From: Coptis chinensis
Taxonomy: Eukaryota; Streptophyta; Magnoliopsida; Ranunculales; Ranunculaceae
Direction: 5' to 3'
Assembly (NCBI GenBank): GCA_015680905.1
Contig: CM027378.1
Span: forward strand, 55,267,501-55,331,500
Length of the DNA stretch: 64,000 nucleotides
Both the position numbers and the translations under genes were made by a program. Positions within the stretch are counted from its first letter, which is position 1, and each line of letters starts with the position of its first letter. This document shows positions 11,077 through 21,967 of the stretch, piece after piece. The notes under the pieces were generated by a model. The model had not been told where the DNA came from. It made no database searches and saw only the letters and a list, made by a program, of their open reading frames with translations.

Positions 11077-11952
11077 CTGCATATTACACCCTAAGTGCAC
11101 CCCGCGCCCAATTTGACCTATTATGAAGCACGCCCCGCTTTCTTTTAAATTTACGAAAAAAAAGAGTACAAATCGCAACCCGCGCCCATTTTAGCCTATT
11201 TTTTAGCGCGCGCGCCCTAGCGTAATTAGCTTAGATTATATTTTTATTATTATTTGCATTATTATCTCAAGAGTACAGTACAGTACTCATATGCTAAAAA
11301 TTACAAAATTTAAATAGTTATTTTACTTCATTTTAAACGGTGTTTAGCAAACTGAAAGAATTTGGAATTCTCTAATTAAGGAACGTGCACGCACGGATAA
11401 CCTCTCTCAAATTCCTAAGTGACCTGGCTGTTGGTTTGATAGAAAAATACAAAAAAATTAATTATTATTAAATTAGTAAGCCCACCAAACCCGTTTCACA
11501 GGCCTGACATCCAGGCCCAACACGAAGCCCATAGTAAAAACCTTTTCCTAATTCTTAAAAATTTAAAAACTAATAAGGTAAATCTTTTTACAGGACTTCA
11601 CAATCCACATTGTGTACCAGAACCAGTACTCGTATAATTGTTCAAGTAATGTAGACGTGCTTTAAGGCTGTTAAAGACGCTATTTATACGTGTAGCAAGG
11701 ACGCTCCAGGTAACACCTCTATACATCCTCGAATTTACTGTCAGATGATTCTATTTCTAGTAATAATCAGGCTAATTTTTGCATGCTCATTAGAAATTGC
11801 CTATTAGACTTAAAACTTACATGAGATTAAGATCTAGTACGCATAAACCTGCTTTATTAGTTTATCGTAGATGCAAAAATCAAAGCTCATCTAGAAATTC
11901 ACACATCACCACACACACACCACGTACACCCACCCCAACTACATCTGTAGCA
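11077..11952 (+). other. Leader of left Athila-like element, with GC-rich direct repeats
   Basis: No ORF is supported and no primer-binding site is recognised at the LTR edge. Two imperfect copies of CCCGCGCCCA-TTT-CCTATT (about 11101-11135 and 11179-11212), the second ending in GCGCGCGCGCCC, stand out from AT-rich surroundings. From about 11680 the sequence (CGCTATTTATAC...CAAGGA) resembles the leader at 63950-64000 of the right copy, so it is true internal sequence. Confidence 0.6.
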
Positions 11953-13570
11953 ATGGGTGAAGAAATAGCAGAGAGACCACTCTCTGATTTTTATAAGGTT
12001 TTAAACGATAGACTTGAGTCTTGCATAATTCTTGTAGATACTACGAGAGATTTTAGAATCCCCCCTAATATATTTAATCTGCTACCTGTTTTCCATGGCT
12101 TAGACCATGAGAAGGCTTATCAACACTTACGTATGATACAACAAGTAATTATTACATTTCATTGTCATAACATAATACCTGAACAAATAAAGCTAAGGGT
12201 GGTTTCCTTTCACCCTAGTTGACAAAGCAGTAGCTTGGCTAACAGCACAAAAGCCAAACTCTGTCGACGCATGGGAAAAACTAGTTAAATTATTTATGGA
12301 ACAATTTTACCCACCACAGAAGACTGATGAGATGCTATCATATATTCATTTCTTTCGCCAAAAGCCTCAAGAATCCTTTTATGAGGCTTGAAATCATTTC
12401 ACTGATATTCTAGTAGAATGTCCCTATCATAATCTTGGTAAAGACACACTAGTTCGTGCATTCTTCAAAGGTCTATCCCAACATCATAAGGAGGCGTTAA
12501 ACATCATGAACGGAGGTAATTTCTTAAGTAAAGGAGCCACAAAAGCTTATAACTTCTTAGATAATCAATCCAAGAAAAGTAACAACTGGGGAGGTAACAA
12601 TTACTCCCGCTCTAATACTTCTTCTTCAACAGTTAAGGCAACAATATGTTTGAGGTAAAACCTGACCATGAACTTAAAACTCTTATTGAATCCCTCACTA
12701 AAAAGGTAGATGCCTTCTCTGTTCATAAACAAGAAGCAATACTCACTCCAGTCATGAACATTAACTCCCTTCCATGTAATGTATGTTTTAATCCCAACCA
12801 TACCAATTCCTTTAGTCCCTTACTCTACGGTTCACCGCCACCACAATTCGTAGATAATAACGCTTTAACCAACCCTAACACCCAATAGATGCAAAACACT
12901 AATTATAATCAACAACAACCTACACCTCCATGTTTTAATAATCAAAACGTTAGGCCCACTATAGACTTCCACCAATTTAACCAACATCTAGATCAAGTAG
13001 AATTAGGTAACCAGAACAGTAGTTTAGTGCCCATGACCCAGAACTATCAACATCTAAACATAAACACTCAACAAGCTTTATTTCTAGTTACTCTTCCTAT
13101 TACCCCGCAACCAGCCAAACCATCCACAGAAGACTTACTAATAACCATGATACAACACCACCAACAACAAAGTCTAGTAATCAAACAATAGTCTAATATG
13201 ATGCAGTCTTTGTGCCAAAAGGTACTTGAGCTGTCTCCTAACCAAAATAATAACCAAATAGGCGTGTTTCCAGGTCAAGATGTGCCTAATCCTAAGTCAA
13301 CAAACATTGCCTTCGAAGTAAACAATATTTAATGTAATGGTAATATAAGCCAATGGGACCTACAGGCAGTCACTACCCTTAGTTTGGGTAAGATAGTTGA
13401 TAACAAAGTGACTATGCCTAAAGATTGCCTGCAAACTAAGAATACAACCATGCCAAATACTGTCATAGAAACTGAAGACCCTATAACTGTAGAAGTTCAA
13501 GTCCAGCCACAACCAAAAATTAAAACCTTACAAGACTCCTTAATAGAAATTGATGATCCTACACCTATAT
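11953..13570 (+). pseudogene. Athila-like gag, broken
   Basis: The ATG at 11953 opens MGEEIAERPLSDFYK, matching MGEEGETPLSDFYK in the right copy. The capsid core follows (LLPVFHGLDHEKAYQHLR; then AVAWLTAQKPNSVDAW and FMEQFYPPQKTDEM), with a frameshift near 12222 and a TGA near 12390. A second part (12646-12888) has CNVCFNPNHTNSFS, a CCHC zinc knuckle whose last Cys is lost. It then becomes a Gln/Asn/Pro-rich linker broken at 12886, 13190 and 13330. Gag coats the RNA and forms the particle; this copy cannot make it. Confidence 0.85.
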
Positions 13571-13599
13571 AGATTATAATATGGAAACTTAGTTGGAAA

Positions 13600-14300
13600 A
13601 CGGCAAAAGATAAAAACAAGGTTAATACTTATATTGACCCATATGCTAAGTATAGAGAAAAACCATGTTTCCCTAGAGATTAGTTGTGTCTAAAAAGGAC
13701 GAGAATTTTGATGAGATTAGGGAAGTGTTTAAAAATCTAACTATAAACCTACCTTTTCTAGACGCTATAAAAAATCTACTTGGACACGCTAAGTTTCTAA
13801 AAGAGTTGTGCACCACAAAAAGGAAAACCAACATACATCATGAAGCCTTTTTACATGAACAATATCCCTCTTTATCTGAACATAATGGAATTGTTAAGTA
13901 CAAGGACCCTAGTCGTCCAACTGTACAATGCACCTTAGGTGATAACTTCATAACAATTGCACTATTAGACCTAGGGGCGAGTGTTAACTTACTCCTTTTT
14001 TATTTATATAAACAATTAGGTCTCCATCAACTTAAACCAACCAAAATGACTTTGCAGTTAGCCAATCGTTTGATTAAGTATCCCAAAGGCGTAGTTGAAA
14101 ACATTCTCGTTAAAGTTCAGGATTTTTACTACCCAGTTGATTTCGTTATTCTTGACACAGCAGTTGCTCATGATTTTATTCCCGTCATCTTAGGGCGCCC
14201 TTTCTTGGCAACTGCCAATTCCCAAATTAATTGCTGGGACTTTCCTTTGAAAATATGTCTATGGAGGTTAACATATTTAGACTCAAGCAGGGACAACTAG
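13600..14300 (+). pseudogene. Athila-like retroviral-type aspartic protease
   Basis: After YAKYREKPCFP the frame from 13686 reads gag C-terminal sequence (LPFLDAIKNLLGHAKFLKEL), then ALLDLGASVNLL, which carries the aspartic protease D-x-G-A-S active site. Next come PKGVVENI and IPVILGRPFLATA, the second conserved protease block. It cleaves Gag and Pol in the family. The frame runs 204 codons and shifts after 14250. In full Athila elements RT would follow; here a short spacer ORF follows and then stops. Confidence 0.82.
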
Positions 14301-15035
14301 GTTTGCCTGTAGAAGGAGAAGTGAAGTCCATTGAGAGTTTTGTATCTCACATTAGTATGGCCAACTTCATCCCCACACTAGTAGATACCCTTCTTAGGGA
14401 AGAAGACAAAGATCATAATTTCGACTCCCTGAACATAGATGAAATCGAGGAAGATTTCCTTCAACTCTTTTGCAACACTTCTTTGCCACCTCGCGAGTCC
14501 CCTCCTATTAACATCCATTCAACCCTTGACGCCATGACGGAAGAAGAATTTTCACCATCTATCCCAGTGATTATTCTGACCCACCTATTGAGGAATGTCT
14601 TGTATATCTCCAGGCCTTTGATGATCTAGAATTGAGAACACTAGCTGAGCACCATTCACCCTCCTCACATCATCCTGTCAGTCATTCACCCTCCATCACG
14701 AGTGTTCCCCGCCCTCCACCTTTCCAAAGGAACCTTGAGTTTGCACTTGACCTTCTTGCTTCTCCTATGCTCCATGATTTTCTAAACCCTCCTAAAACGG
14801 ACATAATACCCAAGGACAAGCCACCAGATCCCTTCATTTTTCGATGTGAGACAGTATAACCATACCCTTTCAAAACTTATCCATATCCCACATATCTTAC
14901 ACAACCATCCAATTTCTCACGATCATTCACTTGGCCACCCTTTCGTTGGAGAAAAAAGAAAAGAGTACACGCTCGATTAGGTTCTAGATCAATCAGATTT
15001 CACTCCCATTCTGCTAAGCCACGTCGTAGCAAATC
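14231..15035 (+). pseudogene. Post-protease spacer ORF of the non-autonomous Athila-like family
   Basis: Frames at 14231-14629 and 14632-14859 read EIEEDFLQLFCNTSLPPRES, TLDAMTEEEF and PPPFQRNLEF. They match one intact 334-codon frame in the right copy (61551-60547). The product is acidic, then Ser/Pro/His-rich, then basic, with no known domain. In autonomous Athila elements this segment links protease to RT; here it ends without RT. A frameshift near 14630 and another near 14860 break it in this copy. Confidence 0.7.
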
Positions 15036-17590
15036 TTAGTGCTTAATTCTGTTTGATGGTGCATTCCGTGTTAACTATTTATGGAAAGATCTGCAACTAT
15101 TTAGATTGTTGATATATGGTAAACAGCATGTTAATATATGTTTTAGATAAAGTCTCAAGTATCTGACTATAAAAGACTCATAGTATTCTTCAGTGTACTC
15201 CATTCCAATCTTATATTATAGGAGTACACCATGAGTTCCTTTTTTTATTTCTTCATCGTAATTTTGTTTTTTTTTTAAATCAAACATATAAAAAAAAAAT
15301 TAAAAAATTAAAACATAAACATGTATTAGTAAGTCTAGGGAATCTAACTTTAAAAGACCCAAGTTTTGTACAATACCACCTTTCTAGAGTATATGCCAAA
15401 CAAAAATTTTCAAACTTAAAAAGTGTTTTCAAATTTTGTTTGGGGGTGGCGTATTTTGGTCTTTCATTTCAAAACTTTTTGCCACCCTTTGCCTTTCATG
15501 TTTACTCTAGTTGAGTCTATTAAATTATGCTATTGAATTCTAGGTTAGTTAGTTACGTAATTTAAATGTGTTATTTAATTATTTCATGAACCCCCTTCTC
15601 CCAAATTGTTTGGGGGTGGTATATTTAATTTTAGCACATTGTACGTTCACGTATTAAAATTGCATGTATAAATATTGAAATTTGATTTAATTGGGATGCA
15701 TAATGTAATTAGGTACCTTAATTTCGTGACATTTCACTATTTTGCAGAATTTTGGAAGCTAATCCTATAGGAGCCATGATATGCGCATGCTTGATTTGTG
15801 AACGTATGATATTATTTTATTTCTGTTAAAGTTCGCTTATGTCCCAAGTGATATTTATTATTTCATGTTATCTCTATAATGGACGACACTCATATAGGAG
15901 TTGTGTATACTTTTATTTCTTTATATTAGTATAGATTAAACTTTTTTTTTCAGGTGCTCCTATTTACAACCACGTTTCTATGGTACTCTCTATCCTTTAT
16001 TTTCATTCCATACTTTAGGGACAAAATATGATTCTGTTTGGGGGTGGTATAGGAACATGTTGTAAATATTTAAGCACATATTAGGTTGTATTACGCACTT
16101 TTCCGTATAAAAATCATAAATATAGTTTATACTATGCACTTAGTGATAATGGTATATATTGTTCCCTTCTCCATGATGATATTAGTCTAGAAATCTCACG
16201 TAGTACTTGAATTAGGATTTAATTTTTGAAACTTAGATTAATATGTAGATAATAGTCATTGCATCTTTTCTTGAGCATCTTTGATTGTACTTGGCAGTAT
16301 TTTTCTGAGACCTAGGTTAGAGTACTTAATACATATCCTGTGAGCATCTAGCCTAAAAGCCTCATATGAATAAAATATCTGAGTAATGACACAAGGGAGA
16401 AGTAAAATCCGAGTAGAGAAATCACACATCCACTTGCTTGATCACCATACCATATCCTAAGCGAGAATTTAGACCCACTTTAGATCGATATAGCTAAAAA
16501 TTCATGCATATAAGTAATTATTCGCTAGTCATCCCATTGAGCCTTTTCATTAGCTTTTTCACAACTACAAATCCTTTACCCATCTTTAAAACCAATAAAA
16601 ATAAAAATAAGCCTACCCATCTTGAATGAGTCTGAGAAATTGGATGAGTAAGGAAAATAAAGAGAAAAACTAATGGAAAACCAAAAATTAGTTAGTTGCT
16701 TCAGAAAAGAAAAAAAATAAAAGAAGTTTCCATCCAAAGAAAAGAAAAGAAAACAAAAGAAAAACAGAAATAGAAAGAAAACAAAAACTCCAAAAATAGA
16801 ATAAAAGGAGTTAAAAAGCCAAAATAAAAAGGCTAAGGATAGAAATTAAGTAAGTGTAGAAGCAAAGTAAGAACAAGGTTTTTTCTAGTTATATGTAATT
16901 AAAGACCCTATTATCTTAGACTTGTTTATTTTAATATCCATTCTATTTCTTCTTAAACCATCACCTCAGCCCCGTATCACCTAATAAAAACCTCTACCTC
17001 AATTAGGATTAATTTGGTGTGATAGTAAGTGGTAGATGTGTTTGATCGACCTCGGCTTCCTTGGATTGTCATTGAGATTGTGAGGAAATGTGTGCCCACT
17101 GCACACTAGAGTTAGCAAACTTGAGTGGAAAAATCAGAGTGTTATGTGTCTTGACACATTCCTTGTGAGAACTTACTTAAGGCACGCTACCCAAAAGTTT
17201 CAGAAACGAACCTGCCAGTGCATTTCATAGCATAGTTCATTATATAGTTGTTTATCTCAAGATGATTTGATTATTATGCATATATTAATTTAGGAATTAG
17301 ATTGATGATCCTTGTTTAAATGCTAGTGAGATGTATAGATTCTAAGATAAAATTAGGGGACATTACTTTTATTATTTAGTTATTGTAGCATAAATGAAGT
17401 TTGTGAGTATCTTCTCTAGAAAACTCTTACAAGGCTATAACTCATCACTAGGGAATTCCTAGTGGTTTAAAACATTATTGCATATGGTCAATGCAATCGC
17501 ACTTTGCGAAACGAGATTAGTTAGGGCCACATTTTTGGCCACTTATCTGTTTTTATTTCTCATCTTTGCTTAAGGACAAGCAAAATGCTA
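15036..17590 (+). other. Non-coding 3' region of left Athila-like element
   Basis: No ORF is supported. It contains three internal PPT-like tracts and, at 16660-16860, an AAAAG/GAAAA purine-rich zone that recurs, inverted, at 55490-55790 in the right copy. The stretch 15835-16048 aligns with 56340-56545 reversed. The stretch 16050-17590 aligns in length and order with 54790-56340 reversed. The sequence GACAAGCAAAATG just before the PPT is typical of plant Athila-type elements. Confidence 0.7.
15434..16048 (+). repeat. Three internal PPT-like tracts (TGTTTGGGGGTGG)
   Basis: TTTGTTTGGGGGTGG at 15435-15449, ATTGTTTGGGGGTGGT at 15605-15620 and CTGTTTGGGGGTGGT at 16034-16048 repeat the core of the polypurine tract that adjoins the 3' LTR. 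The third is preceded by GGGACAAAATATGA, like the GACAAGCAAAATG context of the true PPT. The right copy has the same tracts in the same order, but with ORFs between them. Confidence 0.8.
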
Positions 17591-17605
17591 TTTGGGGGGG
17601 GGTGG
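17591..17605 (+). other. Polypurine tract, plus-strand primer site
   Basis: TTTGGGGGGGGGTGG lies 2 bp before the 3' LTR start TGATAAGC at 17608. This is the position of the PPT that primes plus-strand DNA synthesis. The G run is longer than in the related tracts (9 versus 5). Confidence 0.85.
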
Positions 17606-18044
17606 TGTGATAAGCACCCAAAAGTGTAGTTTAAACCCCTTAATAGTATTCTATTTAGGGCAATTATGTTTATAATAAATAAGAGTTAGTAATGTTTACG
17701 TGTTTGTGTGTATTCCAGGTTTTGAAGCTGTTTATGTGCTTAAAGACGTCATTTTGAATGGAAAACGAGTCAAGATGATTGTTGAGGAAGTTCTACGTTT
17801 AAAACCCAAGAATAATAAAGAAAAGCCTTTTTTCAAGCACAGTCAAAGTTGGGAAGTCAAAGTCAATACGGGTAGAAAAAGAATAGAAAAGTCAATAGAA
17901 CTTTAAATGGGCGTATCTTTAGACTTGAGCCTCAGCATTGGGCATACTTTATGTCAAAACGACCAGCTCGGAATAAGCTTTCCAATGGACCAGGTTTTCC
18001 CCAATCAGAGCTGTAAAAGTGGGCGAAAAGGACACTGATGTAAT

Positions 18045-19294
18045 TTATAGGGTTATATACTAAAAGCATTACTTTTGTAATAACTCTAATTCTTTATATT
18101 TTGAATGAGAATCATATGAGCAAATGTTATGCATATTATATATGTTATTAGTTATATGCATGTGTCTAATACTTTATATTGTAGATGATATGGTGTGTGG
18201 TGACACACAGAAGATCATATCATCAGTACCTTATAAAGTATAAATAAACGTTCACAACCTAGATGGATTTGGACAAACTATTAGTACGGTTGTAGTATAA
18301 TCTGGTATTAGTCTATCTTGACTATAGGATTATACTAATACACTTTGTGTGTATTGAACATGACCAAGTGAGGTTGTTTATCTTTATACTGACTATATAA
18401 GAGAACAAACACCTCTGTTATTATGGATGCTTGTCCTCTTAATCCGGATATAATAACGGGCACTTACGTCCATTGTATATATATTGCTTTAAATCATCAA
18501 TGAGTGAGGTTCATTTGTGAATCAACAAACTCGATGGATTGGGTAATGACATTGTATGTAAGGTGTGCTGTTGATTATAGAAGGAATCCATGACCCGCAG
18601 GAAGTCGAGCTGATGATGTCCCCTTAAGGAGCTCATAAGGATTGTCATGTAAACCCTGCAGGTGGATTTAATCCAACATGACAATGAGGTTGAGTGGTAC
18701 TACTTAAGGACATAAGAAGTTGATTAATGTAGTTGTTAGTAACTTGACTTAATCAACGGGCATTCGATATCTTAAACACGGGGAGATCAACAAAAATATA
18801 ATATGGAGCCTATAAACATAACACGTAATTTGGGATTAGGGTGGTAGTGCAACAATGGCCTTTAGTGGAATAAGCCATTTGTTGACGGACTTTGGTCGTG
18901 TGTTCTGTGCGAACATGGGAAGCCCAAGCCCGTCAGGAGACCTAACCCTGATTTCTCCTCATGGTCCCTATTGTAGCCTATAAATAGAAGTCTTTCTCTC
19001 CTGGCCGAAATACTCAAGGTTTTCTCAAGAAAGGTTAGTTCCAAAATCGGTTCTGACCTTGTGAGTGAAAGAGGCAAAGAGAGAAAGAAGGGGCTAGTAG
19101 ATCGTTGCCCACACAATGTCTATTCTAAGATAGGAATACAACAGAAGATCAAAAGGTTGCTGATTCGTAGAGCTTGGATTCTCAGAGTTATCACAACTGA
19201 TCAAATGTATATTTCTAAACAAAATCATGAGAACCTTTATTCTGCTGTGCATGGTTCCCACGGTTTGTAAACTGCGACCATAACGGTTTCTACA
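18045..19294 (+). mobile_element. Solo LTR, TGATAGGG family, copy 1
   Basis: This 1250-bp insertion is flanked by GTAAT (18040-18044 and 19295-19299). The family starts TGATAGGGTTATATA and ends GGTTCCTACA; here the start has decayed to TTATAGGG. Three more copies lie at 35351, 41413 and 44134. A TATA box (TATAAATA) sits at 18979. The short minus-strand frame at 18862-19116 recurs in other copies but reflects shared ancestry. Confidence 0.9.
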
Positions 19295-19398
19295 GTAATT
19301 TCCAGCAGAATTGACCCTTTTAAACTTAACTTAATGGACTTTGGGCTAACTTTAGAGGCCCAAAGTCCCCCTTTTTGGCCAATGCACGAAAATGTAAC

Positions 19399-21068
19399 TG
19401 TACGCACAAAAATGTGTACCTAGGTCTATGCAATTGATTTTAGAGTCACCACTAACTTTATTAAGGAAAAGTTGAGTAAAACCTATGTGAAGGACTAGCC
19501 CTCGAAACTAGATGATTATTGGGTTCGGGAGTCAAGGTATGATGTGGGAAGGTGTTAGGCACTACATCTTTCGCTGTAAAGTAAAACCGCTTTTACTTCT
19601 ATTGAGGTGTAATGTATTAAGATAGGTGAATGATTAAATTTTATTACCAAATTGGATGATCTTCACTAAATTATTTAAAAGCAAATGACTATATGATATA
19701 GTAAAACTAAAAAACAAATAATCCTAATATGCAATACTAATTAAAATAAAAGAGAAAAGAAATATGTCACCTTGTTTGGAATGTAGCCTCATACTTGATT
19801 GTAGATTGATCGATTGATTGATGATAAACTTGATCTTGAATTGACAACTGTGATTTTTAGATTGAAATAGGTGATTTGAGGAAAAAACAACTTATGGTAA
19901 AAAGAAGTTTCTACTCAAGATCGACGAGAAGAAAAGAAGGCTAAAATGAAGAACTAGAAAGAAAAAATGAAGAACACTAAAGAAAAAAAGGCTATTAGCT
20001 CTGAATAACTAGGTCCAGATTATTAACTCCGAATTCCTAGCTCTAGATGTTTTTTATGGGTGAATGAGACCCATATTTATAGATTTTTTGGATGGATTTA
20101 AAAATGGTAATGATTTTGATCCAATGGCTGAGTATCGATTAAGAAAAATCCAATGGTTTGATATATTTTTGGTTGCACCTCCTAAATCTGGCCCTTGATT
20201 CAAGAGGTGGGATAAGGGGTGTGATCTTGGCCCTTGGTTTTTGGATCTTTTAGATGGATGAGGGAAAAAAATCAAGCCCTACACGTCCTCAATGAGCCCA
20301 TAATCCAAAGTTTCCAAACTTGGCTCCAAAATGGCATATCCTTAAGAATATTCTTGATTTTTGGGATCAAATCAAATCAAACAAATAAGGAAGGTTCTCT
20401 AGGTTTTTGGAGGCTTGAGAATGGTCTAGAAACCCTAATGAAAAGGTTTGACACGGGCTGGATCCACAGCCCACGAGAACGGGTCCAAAATCCACAAAAG
20501 GCCCCATTTTGACCATATTTTCAATGCTGCAAATTCCCTTTGACCGGATCAAAATTAGGCAAAAGCTTCTTCACAAAAGTTGTTCATGAATCCATTAGGA
20601 AGTCCCATGAACTCTTAAAAATACCCTTGGGTCGAAATGTTACTCTAAAAAATTGTATTGCACTGAATAGCGCACACAATGGGCTGAAACGGGATATGAC
20701 AAGATTAGGTTTTTTGAAATCCAAAAGGAACCTAGGCAAGCTTGTACTCATTTCAAAGGATTTTTTAAGGGGAATTCAAATATGAAATAATCTCATCCAA
20801 AGAAAGAGTGGAAAAAATGAGATTTGGGCTCCAATGGGTTATAGGGTCATTTTGGTAATTTTCAACTCAAAATCCAGAAAGCAACAAAACTTCAGCCATA
20901 GTTAGAGCATGATGAAGAGAGTCTAAAGATGCTAGAAGAAGATGAAAAGAAAGAAGTTTGATGTAGAAATGAAGACTCTAGAAAACAAATCACCTTATAT
21001 GATCAAATTTAATTCAAGGTAAAATCGTGAATGAATTATGCTTGGGGTGCAAAAATGGTGTGTCTACA
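19399..21068. mobile_element. Solo LTR of a further family (TGTACGCAC...GTGTCTACA)
   Basis: This 1670-bp segment starts TG, ends CA, and is flanked by GTAAC (19394-19398 and 21069-21073) inside the Athila-like 3' LTR. The sequence on either side joins into the uninterrupted 5' LTR sequence near 10471. It is seen once in the window, so its family is unknown. Overlapping short frames at 20054-20785 on both strands show no domain. Confidence 0.85.
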
Positions 21069-21910
21069 GTAACCCTAACCCACTCCTATATAAAACGGGT
21101 TAAGGCTAAATTTATTTCTCCTTCCACCTCTTAGTCTCTAATTAGGTTAGTTTAGTTTAAGTATAATTTAGTTTAGGTTAGAATAGTTTAGTTTGTAGCC
21201 TCCATTAAACCTTCAATAAAAATACCTTCTGGTTTTTTTATTATGCTTTCTCTTGATTGTTTTAGTAGAATAAATTTAATGAAACAAGGCTAAAACCTCC
21301 ATTAGAGGACGTTTATGAAGCCACGTGAGGATGAGTAATCATTAGTATTTATTGTGTTGCATAAAGAACTTCAAGTTCTTCATTATGAGTAACTAGAGAT
21401 AGAGCTCATAATGGAGAACTAGAGTATAGAGCCACCACCAAAGAGATTTATGGTGGAGCTAAACTCTCATGCTAGTGAAGCCTTGATTCGAGAGGACTTG
21501 GTGTTCACTAGGGATCAAACAAGCTATTCGATACTAACTAATAGTCAATCAAATCACGTGGCAGATTAAAACATCTCTATATCTTTTTCTCATCTTTTAA
21601 TCTACTGTTTTAGCACTTATATTTAATGTTTTCATATCATTATTACTCTCTCATTAGTTAATAGTTTAATTAGTCTAAATTCGTTAGAAGTACGTACAAG
21701 CAAGAGTGGAGAACACGATTACTCCTCTTTATAACAACTATTTTAGGGAGTATTATTATTGATTGATATGCATGTTTTAGTATTGTTTAAACACTGTTTT
21801 TACATCTATTAAATAGTAGTTATTAGGAGAGAATAGAAACGGCTCTAGTTTTCAAGGAAAACAGAGATAATTTTAAGTGTTTTGTTTCTGTTTACTGTTC
21901 AGAATAGAAC

Positions 21911-21926
21911 AATTGGTATTCAGAGC
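21911..21926 (+). other. Primer-binding site, initiator tRNA-Met type
   Basis: ATTGGTATTCAGAGC matches the common plant gypsy/copia PBS TGGTATCAGAGC except for one extra T. It lies directly after the LTR end AGAACA and 42 bp before the first gag ATG. Confidence 0.8.
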
Positions 21927-21967
21927 CTACGTTTTTGGTAAGCATGATGGTGGCTGAAGTATAAAAA

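Larger units (their letters stand above)
9962..21827 (+). mobile_element. Non-autonomous Athila-like Ty3/gypsy retrotransposon (left copy)
   Basis: Order: 5' LTR (9962-11076, shortened), leader, gag, protease, a spacer ORF, 2.5 kb non-coding with PPT-like tracts, the true PPT (17591-17605) and the 3' LTR (17608-21827, holding two solo LTRs). No RT, RNase H or integrase is present. The same layout is seen at 53246-64000, so the lack of pol is a family trait. AGAGA on both sides (9957-9961 and 21828-21832) may be the target duplication. The 3' end reads TTAGG rather than CA, so that edge could be about 15 bp off. Confidence 0.85.
17608..21827 (+). repeat. 3' LTR of left Athila-like element, interrupted twice
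   Basis: TGATAAGCACCC opens an LTR matching 9962-11076. Removing the solo LTRs at 18045-19294 and 19399-21068 (with their 5-bp duplications) leaves about 1290 bp, close to the 1279 bp of the LTR at 3723-5001. The frame at 17700-17906 is a relic shared by all LTRs of this subfamily, not a gene. Confidence 0.85.

Noticed and set aside
18862-19116. Similar short minus-strand frames in several TGATAGGG LTR copies (also 36161-36409)
   Set aside because: Shared by descent of the LTR, broken at different points and with no domain; not evidence of a gene.
20054-20785. Cluster of overlapping 60-90 codon frames on both strands
   Set aside because: No motif, mutually overlapping, inside a solo LTR.
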